Part shown: in pieces, positions 57,875 to 64,000 of the stretch
How positions within the stretch are numbered: position 1 is the first letter of the stretch
How the letters are laid out: every line of letters begins with the position of its first letter
Origin: Chromatiales bacterium
GTDB lineage: Bacteria > Pseudomonadota > Gammaproteobacteria > UBA6429 > Thiohalophilaceae
Direction: 5' to 3'
Assembly (NCBI GenBank): GCA_026984045.1
Contig: JALSSV010000013.1
Span: 62,001-126,000 of the forward strand
Length of the DNA stretch: 64,000 nucleotides
The notes under the pieces: generated by a model
Seen by the model: only the letters and a program-made list of their open reading frames with translations
What the model was told of the DNA's origin: nothing
Databases searched by the model: none
Made by a program: the position numbers and the translations under genes

Positions 57875-58339
57875 ATGACCGAACAAGCCGAACAACAATT
57901 CGCCATCCAGAAGATCTACATCCGCGATCTCTCCTTCGAATCCCCCAACGCGCCCGGCATCTTCACCGGCGAATGGCAGCCGGAGGTGAACCTGGATCTC
58001 AACACCCAGGCCAATCCGCTCGAGGAAGGGGTCTTCCACGTGGATCTGGCCCTCACCGTGACGGTAAAAAACCAGGACAAGACCGCTTTCCTCGTGGAAG
58101 TGCACCAGTGCGGGATCTTCAACCTCAGCGGTTTCGACGATCAGCAGATGGGCCACATGCTCGGCAGCTACTGCCCCAACATCCTGTTTCCCTACGCCCG
58201 CGAGGCCATCTCCGACCTGGTGACCAAGGGCGGCTTCCCGCCGCTGCTGCTGGCGCCGGTCAACTTCGACGCCCTCTACGCCCAGCACCTCGCCCAGCAG
58301 CAACAGCCGGAAGGCGAGCAGCCCGCGCCCGCCCACTGA
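57875..58339 (+). CDS. secB: Protein-export chaperone SecB
   Basis: 154 aa. FAIQKIYIRDLSFESPNAP, PEVNLDLNTQA, YHVDLALTVTV-like HVDLALTVTVKN, EVHQCGIFNLSGF, and the SecA-binding LGSYCPNILFPYAREAISDLVTKGGFPPLLLAPVNFDALYA (residues ~95-135, cited in part: NILFPYAREAISDL). Tail is Gln/Pro-rich. Tetrameric cytoplasmic chaperone delivering precursors to SecA. gpsA follows after two bases, the classic secB-gpsA pair. SecB is mostly limited to proteobacteria, supporting the taxonomic guess. Confidence 0.98.
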   Translation: MTEQAEQQFAIQKIYIRDLSFESPNAPGIFTGEWQPEVNLDLNTQANPLEEGVFHVDLALTVTVKNQDKTAFLVEVHQCGIFNLSGFDDQQMGHMLGSYCPNILFPYAREAISDLVTKGGFPPLLLAPVNFDALYAQHLAQQQQPEGEQPAPAH

Positions 58340-58341
58340 CC

Positions 58342-59340
58342 ATGCGCTTCGCGGTCCTCGGCGCCGGCTCCTGGGGCACCGCCCTGGCCATGCTGCTGGC
58401 CGGCAACGGCCACTCGACGCTGCTCTGGGCCCACCGCCCGGACGCCGCCGAAACCCTCGAGCGCGAACGGCGCAACGAACGCTACCTGCCCGGCATCCGC
58501 TTTCCCGACAAGCTGCACGTCACCGCCGATCTGGAAGGCGCGGTGGCCGCCGCCGACGTGATTCTGGTGGTGGTGCCCAGCCACGCCTTCCGCGAAACCC
58601 TGCACCGGCTGCGCGGCGCCGTCCATCCCGGCCACCGGATCGCCTGGGGCACCAAGGGCCTGGAGCCCGAAACCCGCAAGCTGTTGCACCAGGTGGTGCG
58701 CGAAGAGCTGGGCGAGGCCATCCCCATGGCGGTCGTCTCCGGGCCCACCTTCGCCCGGGAAGTGGCCCGCAAGCTGCCCGGCGCCGTCACCGTCGCGGCC
58801 AGCGACCCCGACTTCGCCCTGGAACTGGCCCGCGCCCTGCACAACGACCACTTCCGCGCCTACACCGGCGACGACATCGTCGGCGTGGAGATCGGCGGCG
58901 CGGTGAAGAACGTCATGGCCATCGCCACCGGCACCGCCGACGGCATGGGCTTCGGCGCCAACGCCCGCGCCGCCCTCATCGCCCGCGGCCTGGCCGAGAT
59001 GCAGCGCCTCGGCCGCGCCCTCGGCGCCCGCGACGCCACCTTCACCGGCCTCACCGGCCTGGGCGATCTGGTCCTCACCTGCACCGACGATCAGTCCCGC
59101 AACCGCCGCCTCGGCCTGGCGATCGGCCAGGGCAAGGGCATCGACGAAACGGTGCGGGAAATCGGCCAGGTGGTGGAGGGCATCGGCACCTGCCGCGAAG
59201 TCCACGAACTGGCGAAGGAACTGGGCGTGGACATGCCCATCACCGAACAGGTCTGGCTCATCGTCCATCAGGGCCACACCCCCCAGCAGGCCCTGCATGA
59301 CCTCATGGAACGGGCGGTGCGGCCGGAATTGGACCAATAG
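58342..59340 (+). CDS. gpsA: Glycerol-3-phosphate dehydrogenase [NAD(P)+]
   Basis: 332 aa. Reduces dihydroxyacetone phosphate to sn-glycerol 3-phosphate for phospholipid synthesis. N-terminal dinucleotide fold VLGAGSWGTALAMLLAGNGH; VPSHAFRETL; GTKGLEP; VSGPTFAREVA; catalytic Lys in IGGAVKNVMAIATG; GLTGLGDLVLTCTDDQSRNRR. ATG at 58342 two bases after secB. Followed by a hairpin repeat likely to end the transcript. Confidence 0.98.
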   Translation: MRFAVLGAGSWGTALAMLLAGNGHSTLLWAHRPDAAETLERERRNERYLPGIRFPDKLHVTADLEGAVAAADVILVVVPSHAFRETLHRLRGAVHPGHRIAWGTKGLEPETRKLLHQVVREELGEAIPMAVVSGPTFAREVARKLPGAVTVAASDPDFALELARALHNDHFRAYTGDDIVGVEIGGAVKNVMAIATGTADGMGFGANARAALIARGLAEMQRLGRALGARDATFTGLTGLGDLVLTCTDDQSRNRRLGLAIGQGKGIDETVREIGQVVEGIGTCREVHELAKELGVDMPITEQVWLIVHQGHTPQQALHDLMERAVRPELDQ

Positions 59341-59410
59341 CAGGCGCAGGACGGTTCAAGCGCAGCGGAGCCGACGAATTGGCCGGCTTTCGCCGGTCCC
59401 CTCACCCTGT

Positions 59411-59433
59411 CCCTCTCCCCGACGGGGAGAGGG
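59411..59433. repeat. CCCTCTCCCC hairpin repeat after gpsA
   Basis: CCCTCTCCCC-GAC-GGGGAGAGGG is a perfect 10-bp stem-loop, a common dispersed proteobacterial intergenic repeat. Sits between convergent gpsA and trmL and can stop transcription in either direction. Confidence 0.7.
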
Positions 59434-59507
59434 AACCCTTCGTTCGGACGGCAGGGAAACGGCCGGCGAACGATTTGCCATGCCGGGTTCGCTGCGCCTG
59501 ACCCGCC

Positions 59508-59969
59508 CTACGGGCCGGTGCCAAATCCGTTCTGCCGCCAGGCTTCGTAGATCACCACCGCCGCGGTGTTGGCGAGGTTGAGGCTGCGGCTTTCGGGCCG
59601 CATCGGCAGGCGCAGGAGCTTGTCGCCGAGCGCCTCGCGCAGCGCTTGCGGCAGGCCGCGGGTCTCGGGGCCGAGCAGAAAGGCGTCGCCGGGCTCGAAG
59701 GCCACCTCGAACAGACTGCGCCGGCCGCGGGTGGAGAGCCCGAAGAGCCGCCGCGGCTTCACCCCGGCCATGAAGGCCTCGAAGGTATCGTGCACGGCCA
59801 CCTCGGCGTACTCGTGATAGTCGAGCCCAGCCCGGCGCAGTCGCCGGTCGTCCATCTCGAAACCCAGCGGCCGGATCAGGTGCAGCCGCGCGCCCGTGTT
59901 GGCGCACAGTCGAATGATGTTGCCGGTATTGGCCGGGATCTCGGGCTGGAAAAGCACCAGATGAAACAT
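59508..59969 (-). CDS. trmL: tRNA (cytidine(34)-2'-O)-methyltransferase TrmL
   Basis: 153 aa, the normal size. SPOUT-class knot methyltransferase acting on the wobble position of tRNA-Leu. Start FHLVLFQPEIPANTGNIIRLCANTG is diagnostic (cited in part: PEIPANTGNIIRLC); RPLGFEMDDRRLRRAGLDYHE; SAM-knot FLLGPETRGLP; and RLPMRPESRSLNLANTAAVVIYEAWRQ (SLNLANTAAVVIYE cited). Dimeric. Convergent with gpsA. Confidence 0.96.
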   Translation of the reverse strand: MFHLVLFQPEIPANTGNIIRLCANTGARLHLIRPLGFEMDDRRLRRAGLDYHEYAEVAVHDTFEAFMAGVKPRRLFGLSTRGRRSLFEVAFEPGDAFLLGPETRGLPQALREALGDKLLRLPMRPESRSLNLANTAAVVIYEAWRQNGFGTGP

Positions 59970-60075
59970 GGCGCCAGCCTAAAGGTAAACGCGGCGCAAC
60001 GAAAGCCTGGCCGGTTGACCAACCTCCGAAATTATCGACCCACGCACGAGCCATGCACTGAGCCCTCAAGGCCGG

Positions 60076-60106
60076 ACCACATTTTTTGCAAACCCCTAAA
60101 TGTGGT
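60076..60106 (+). promoter_or_regulatory. Inverted repeat upstream of pyrD
   Basis: ACCACATTT (60076-60084) and AAATGTGGT (60098-60106) are a perfect 9-bp inverted repeat separated by 13 bases, 50 bp before the pyrD start. Candidate operator or 5'-UTR hairpin; the region is AT-richer than its flanks. The remaining spacer (59970-60156) shows nothing else. Confidence 0.45.
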
Positions 60107-60156
60107 ATTCCGCTTCCCTTTGCCCTTGCCTCCTGTCTCTTGTATCTTCACACCCC

Positions 60157-61122
60157 ATGATCACCCCCGACGACGAATCCCTCCTGCGCACAGAGTTCTG
60201 TGGCCTGGATTTCGCCTCGCCCATCGTGCTGCTCTCCGGCTGCGTGGGTTTCGGCGAGGAATACAGCCGGGTGGCCGGCTTCTCCAACACCGACGTGGGC
60301 GCGATCTGCCTCAAGGGCACCACCCTCGAGCCACGCCCGGGCAATCCCCCCCACCGGGTGTTCGAGACGCCCATGGGCATGCTCAACGCCATCGGCCTGC
60401 AGAATCCCGGGGTGGACGTGGTGGTGAACGAGATCCTGCCGCAGCTCGACTTCACCGAGACCCGCTTCATCGCCAACATCTCCGGCTCCACCGTGGAGGA
60501 ATACCGCGAAGTGGCCCGGCGCTTCGACGACTCGCCCATCGACGCCATGGAGATCAACATCTCCTGCCCCAACGTGAAGGAGGGCGGGGTGGCCTTCGGC
60601 AACGATCCCGACATGTCGGCGCGGGTAGTGGCCACGGTGCGCGAGGTGACCGAAAAGCCGCTCATCACCAAGCTCTCGCCCAACCAGACCGACATCGCCG
60701 AAAACGCCCGCCGCTGCATCGAGGCCGGCACCGACGCCTTCGCGGTGATCAACACCCTGATGGGCATGGCCATCGACATCGAATCGCGCAGCCCCGTGAT
60801 CGGCAACAACCAGGGCGGCCTCTCGGGACCGGCCATCAAGCCGGTGGCCCTGCTCAAGACCCACCAGGTCTGGCAGGTGGCGCACCCGCACGCCGTGCCC
60901 ATCATCGGCCAGGGCGGCATCAGCTCGGCCGAGGATGCCATCGAGTTCCTGATCGCCGGCGCCTCGGCGGTGGGGGTGGGCACCGCGCTGTTCTACGATC
61001 CGCTTATCTGCCCGAAGATCAACGCCGGCATCGCCGACTACCTGCGACGCCACGAAATGAGCAACGTGGCCCAGCTCACCGGCTCGCTGGTGCTCAACGA
61101 GCGCCAGGCCTGCGGCTGCTGA
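60157..61122 (+). CDS. pyrD: Dihydroorotate dehydrogenase, class 1B-type
   Basis: 321 aa from the ATG at 60157. Oxidises dihydroorotate to orotate in pyrimidine synthesis with FMN. Seen: GLDFASPIVLLSGCVGFG, GTTLEPRPGNPPHRVFET (phosphate-loop side), GLQNPG, catalytic C137 in NISCPNVKEGG, KLSPNQTDIAENAR, and the FMN-binding GQGGISSAEDAIEFLIAGASAVGVGTA (cited in part). Cys in place of Ser as base marks class 1, and the NVKxGG pattern marks 1B, the type that normally pairs with an Fe-S/FAD subunit PyrK. No pyrK is next to it. Ends with a Cys-Gly-Cys tail. Confidence 0.93.
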   Translation: MITPDDESLLRTEFCGLDFASPIVLLSGCVGFGEEYSRVAGFSNTDVGAICLKGTTLEPRPGNPPHRVFETPMGMLNAIGLQNPGVDVVVNEILPQLDFTETRFIANISGSTVEEYREVARRFDDSPIDAMEINISCPNVKEGGVAFGNDPDMSARVVATVREVTEKPLITKLSPNQTDIAENARRCIEAGTDAFAVINTLMGMAIDIESRSPVIGNNQGGLSGPAIKPVALLKTHQVWQVAHPHAVPIIGQGGISSAEDAIEFLIAGASAVGVGTALFYDPLICPKINAGIADYLRRHEMSNVAQLTGSLVLNERQACGC

Positions 61123-61266
61123 AAAAAGTAAAGGCTCGCCCCGTTGCGCCGATATTTATGTCTCAAAATGGTTTTGACACGGTTTTTCGCAGGCGCTGCA
61201 AATTTCGATCGGAACCATCATGAGACGACGAACAACCACCGCAATGACTGATCGGCTGATATAGAC

Positions 61267-63018
61267 ATGGCAACGGCTCCGCGCAGAAAAGTCCGCCTCG
61301 GTGATCTGCTGGTGGAAAGCGGCGTAATCACCAACGAGCAGCTCATGCAGGCCCTCGCCACCCAGAAGCAGAGCGGCCAGAAGCTGGGCCGCACCCTGGT
61401 GGATCTGGGCTACGTCACCGAGGACCGCCTGCTGGAAGTGCTCTCGCAGCAGCTCCGCGTCCCGCTGGTGGATCTGCGCCACTATCATTACGACCCGGAC
61501 ACGGTGCGCCTGATCCCCGAGACCATGGCCCGCCGCTATCGGGTCATCGCCCTCAAGCAGAACCCCGACGGCAGCCTGCTGGTGGGGATGGCCGATCCCA
61601 CCGACATCTTCGCCTACGACGAACTCTCCCGCCAGCTCAGGCGCCACATCCAGCCGGCCGTGGTGCGCGAGGCGGATCTGCTCTCGGCCATCGACAAGGT
61701 CTACCGGCGCACCGAGGAGATCACCTCCCTGGCCGAGGAACTGGGCGAGGAACTGGGCGAGAGTGACATCGATCTCGAACGCCTGGTGCAGACCGAGGAC
61801 GTGGCCAACGCACCCATCGTCAAGCTGCTGCAGAGCCTGTTCGAGGACGCGGTGCAGATCGGCGCCTCCGACATCCACATCGAGCCCGACGAGACCGTGC
61901 TGCGCATCCGTCAGCGGGTGGACGGCGTGCTCCAGGAACAGGTGATGAAGGAGAAACGCATCGCCACCGCCCTGGTCTCGCGCCTGAAGCTGATGGCCGG
62001 CCTCAACATCTCCGAGCGCCGCGTGCCCCAGGACGGGCGCTTCAACATCCGCGTGCGCAACCATTCCATCGACGTGCGCCTGTCTACCATGCCCATCCAG
62101 TACGGCGAATCGGTGGTCATGCGCCTGCTGGATCAGTCCTCGGGCCTGCTGGCGCTGGAGCACCTGGGCATGGACGAAGGCCTGCTGCATCACTTCCGGC
62201 GCAACATCCACCGGCCCCACGGCATGGTGCTGGTCACCGGCCCCACCGGCTCGGGCAAGACCACCACCCTCTACGCCGCCCTCTCCGAGCTCAACCAGCC
62301 GGAGAAGAAGATCATCACCGTCGAGGACCCGGTGGAATACCGCCTGCCGCGCATCAACCAGGTGCAGGTGAACCCGCAGATCGAGCTGACCTTCGCCCGC
62401 GTGCTGCGCACCGCCCTGCGCCAGGATCCGGACATCGTGATGGTGGGCGAGATGCGCGATCAGGAAACCACCACCATCGGCCTGCGCGCGGCCATCACCG
62501 GCCACCTGGTGCTCTCCACCCTGCACACCAACGACGCCATCGCCACCGTCAACCGCCTGCTGGACATGGGCGCCGAAGGCTATCTGGTGGCCACCGCCCT
62601 GCGCGCCGTGCTGGCCCAGCGCCTGGTACGCCGGATCTGCGAAAGCTGCAAGATGCATCACACGCCCGACGCCCAGGAACGGGCCTGGCTGCATGCCCTG
62701 GCCGGCGAGCGCGACTTCGGCGAGTTCTTCCAAGGCATCGGCTGCTCCCACTGCAACAACACCGGCTACAGCGGCCGGGTGGGAGTGTTCGAGTTCCTCG
62801 AGCTGGACGAGGCCATGGCCGACGCCCTGCGCCGCGAGGACACGGCGCGCTTCGCCGTGCTGGCCAGGGAGAGCCCCGGCTTCCGGCCCTTCTGGCGCCA
62901 GGCCCTGGATCTGGCCGAATCCGGCGTCACCACCATCGAGGAGGTGATGCGGATCACCGGCACGGTGGAGGAAGACGTGCAGGATCTGCTGGCCACCGAA
63001 CCCGCCACGCAGGGCTGA
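61267..63018 (+). CDS. mshE: GspE/PilB-family ATPase, MshE-type, with c-di-GMP-binding N-domain
   Basis: 583 aa. The N-terminus has two MshEN-type motifs in tandem: RLGDLLVESGVITNEQLMQAL and LGRTLVDLGYVTEDRLLEVL (RLGxxLxxxG...LxxxL pattern), which in MshE bind c-di-GMP. A second N-domain (~70-150) precedes the hexameric ATPase: IVKLLQSLFEDAVQIGASDIHIEP (cited in part), Walker A GPTGSGKTT (~325), Asp box ITVEDPVEY, Walker B RQDPDIVMVGEMRD, His box LSTLHTNDA, and a CxxC...CxxC zinc site (CESC, CSHC). Powers assembly of an MSHA-like type IV pilus. mshG follows after three bases. Confidence 0.93.
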   Translation: MATAPRRKVRLGDLLVESGVITNEQLMQALATQKQSGQKLGRTLVDLGYVTEDRLLEVLSQQLRVPLVDLRHYHYDPDTVRLIPETMARRYRVIALKQNPDGSLLVGMADPTDIFAYDELSRQLRRHIQPAVVREADLLSAIDKVYRRTEEITSLAEELGEELGESDIDLERLVQTEDVANAPIVKLLQSLFEDAVQIGASDIHIEPDETVLRIRQRVDGVLQEQVMKEKRIATALVSRLKLMAGLNISERRVPQDGRFNIRVRNHSIDVRLSTMPIQYGESVVMRLLDQSSGLLALEHLGMDEGLLHHFRRNIHRPHGMVLVTGPTGSGKTTTLYAALSELNQPEKKIITVEDPVEYRLPRINQVQVNPQIELTFARVLRTALRQDPDIVMVGEMRDQETTTIGLRAAITGHLVLSTLHTNDAIATVNRLLDMGAEGYLVATALRAVLAQRLVRRICESCKMHHTPDAQERAWLHALAGERDFGEFFQGIGCSHCNNTGYSGRVGVFEFLELDEAMADALRREDTARFAVLARESPGFRPFWRQALDLAESGVTTIEEVMRITGTVEEDVQDLLATEPATQG

Positions 63019-63021
63019 TCC

Positions 63022-64000
63022 ATGCCCCACTTCGTCTACAAGGGCCGCGATCGCCAGGGCAGGCCCGTCACCGGCCGGCTCGAAGCCGCCAGCGCCGACG
63101 CCGTGGCCGGCGAACTGCAGAACAGTGGCATCGTACCGGTAGAGATCCGGGAAACCGGCGCGCCCTCCACAGCAACCGGCCTCTGGGCGCGCCTGCGCGA
63201 GCGCCCGCCCGGCCTGGTGGATCGCATCCAGTTCGCCCGCCAGCTGCACACCCTGCTCAAGGCAGGCGTGCCCATCATTCGCGCCCTGCAGGGCCTGGCC
63301 GACAACCTCGACAATCCGGCCTTCGCCCGCATCCTGCGCGAAGTGGTGCGGGAGCTGGAGAGCGGCCACGATCTGGCCATGGCCCTGTCGCATCACCCGC
63401 GGATCTTCGATGACCTGTTCGTCTCCCTGGTGCGGGTGGGCGAGCAGACCGGGCGGCTGGACGATGCCCTGCTGCGCCTCTCCTTCTACCTGGAGCGGGA
63501 GAAGGACACCCGCGACCGCATCAAGTCGGCCCTGCGCTATCCCCTGTTCGTGATCAGCGCCATCGTGGTGGCCATGATCATCATCAACCTGTTCGTGATC
63601 CCCACCTTCGCGGCGGTGTTCGAGAAGTTCCACGCCGAACTGCCCTGGCAGACCCGGCTGCTGCTGGCCGTCTCCAACTTCATGATCGCCTGGAAATGGT
63701 GGCTGCTGGGCGGCACGGCGCTGGCCATGGCCGGTCTGCGCCAATACGTGAAGACCCCGCAGGGCCGGCTGCTCTGGGACCGCTTCAAGCTGCGCCTGCC
63801 CCTCGTCGGGCGCATCCTGCACGAAACCCTCCTGGCCCGCTTCGCCAGCGCCTTCGCCATGACCCTGCGCTCGGGCGTGCCCCTGCTGCAGGGCATCACC
63901 GTGGTCAGCCGGGCGGTGGACAACACCTGGGTCGAGCGCCACATCCTCGACATGCGCGGCGGCATCGAACTGGGCGAATCCCTCACCCGCACCGCCGCCG
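63022..64000 (+). CDS. mshG: GspF/MshG-family inner-membrane platform protein (partial, cut by window end)
   Basis: 326 codons are present from the ATG at 63022; the frame is still open at 64000. The T2SS-F pattern is clear: FVYKGRDRQGRPVTGRLEA at the start, RIQFARQLHTLLKAGVPIIRAL, LVRVGEQTGRLDDALLRLSFYLE, RIKSALRYPLFVISAIVVAM, a membrane hairpin, KLRLPLVGRILHETLLARFASAFAMTLRSGVPLLQGI (second repeat, cited in part). Binds MshE and the pilus-assembly complex. Start codon lies three bases after the mshE stop. Confidence 0.93.
   Translation, partial: MPHFVYKGRDRQGRPVTGRLEAASADAVAGELQNSGIVPVEIRETGAPSTATGLWARLRERPPGLVDRIQFARQLHTLLKAGVPIIRALQGLADNLDNPAFARILREVVRELESGHDLAMALSHHPRIFDDLFVSLVRVGEQTGRLDDALLRLSFYLEREKDTRDRIKSALRYPLFVISAIVVAMIIINLFVIPTFAAVFEKFHAELPWQTRLLLAVSNFMIAWKWWLLGGTALAMAGLRQYVKTPQGRLLWDRFKLRLPLVGRILHETLLARFASAFAMTLRSGVPLLQGITVVSRAVDNTWVERHILDMRGGIELGESLTRTAA

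Noticed and set aside
61156-63942. Minus-strand open frame of about 930 codons
   Set aside because: Antisense of mshE and mshG; composition is shadow-like and the sense strand has complete family motifs.

Overview
The window looks like chromosome from a high-GC gammaproteobacterium, probably a free-living, possibly sulfur-oxidising one. The evidence is the housekeeping set: hslVU, secB-gpsA, ubiE/ubiJ/ubiB, gpmI-envC-ctpA-yibQ, trxC, class 1B pyrD and MSHA-type pilus genes. A DsrC-related protein, a PPi-type phosphofructokinase and a rhodanese-glutaredoxin-thioredoxin cluster add to this. No rRNA, tRNA, phage or insertion sequence was recognised. Taxonomy is an inference from gene content only.

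Layout. 1-7.8 kb: a copper oxidase-like protein, glutathione reductase, a lipoprotein, a DsrC-like protein divergent from a gamma-carbonic anhydrase, a 3-methyladenine glycosylase, hemB-aroE (minus strand) and an MlaC-like protein. 7.9-23.6 kb: a signalling block with two membrane PAS histidine kinases, a BASS-family transporter, a membrane GGDEF-EAL protein, and three tandem paralogues with the order pseudo-receiver, receiver, PAS, GGDEF, divergent EAL. 23.7-26.2 kb: hslV-hslU and a DUF971 protein, flanked by REP-like palindromes.

26.2-38.8 kb: a complete type I-G (formerly I-U) CRISPR-Cas locus on the minus strand, in transcription order WYL regulator, cas3 (helicase then HD), nucleotidyltransferase, csx17, csb1, csb2, a possible 39-aa ORF, cas4-cas1 fusion, cas2, leader, and an array of 18 repeats and 17 spacers. 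The nucleotidyltransferase is the most unusual part. It has an intact GG-D-x-D-plus-D active site and overlaps both cas3 and csx17, so it looks like a built-in member of the operon, not a passenger.

38.9-50.2 kb: ubiE-RDD-ubiJ, PPi-phosphofructokinase behind a short ORF and hairpin, a probable small outer-membrane protein, an ODP-like metallo-beta-lactamase-fold protein coupled to a chemoreceptor-like helical protein, a DUF2892 gene under a palindrome-covered promoter, an Acg-type nitroreductase, ubiB, a LexA-type repressor with an elaborate dyad operator, and a CheW domain carrying an inserted zinc-binding CZB domain. 50.4-64 kb: a DJ-1-yibQ-ctpA-envC-gpmI minus-strand run, arsR, the rhodanese-grx-trxC-secB-gpsA plus-strand run, trmL, pyrD, and an MshE-type ATPase (with c-di-GMP-binding-type N-terminal motifs) followed by mshG, which is cut by the window end.

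Functional themes. (1) c-di-GMP: four GGDEF/EAL-type proteins plus a likely c-di-GMP-responsive pilus ATPase. (2) Redox and oxygen sensing: ODP-like protein, CZB-CheW, thiol proteins. (3) Adaptive immunity by a type I-G system with extra components. All calls come from reading the sequence; no database search was run.
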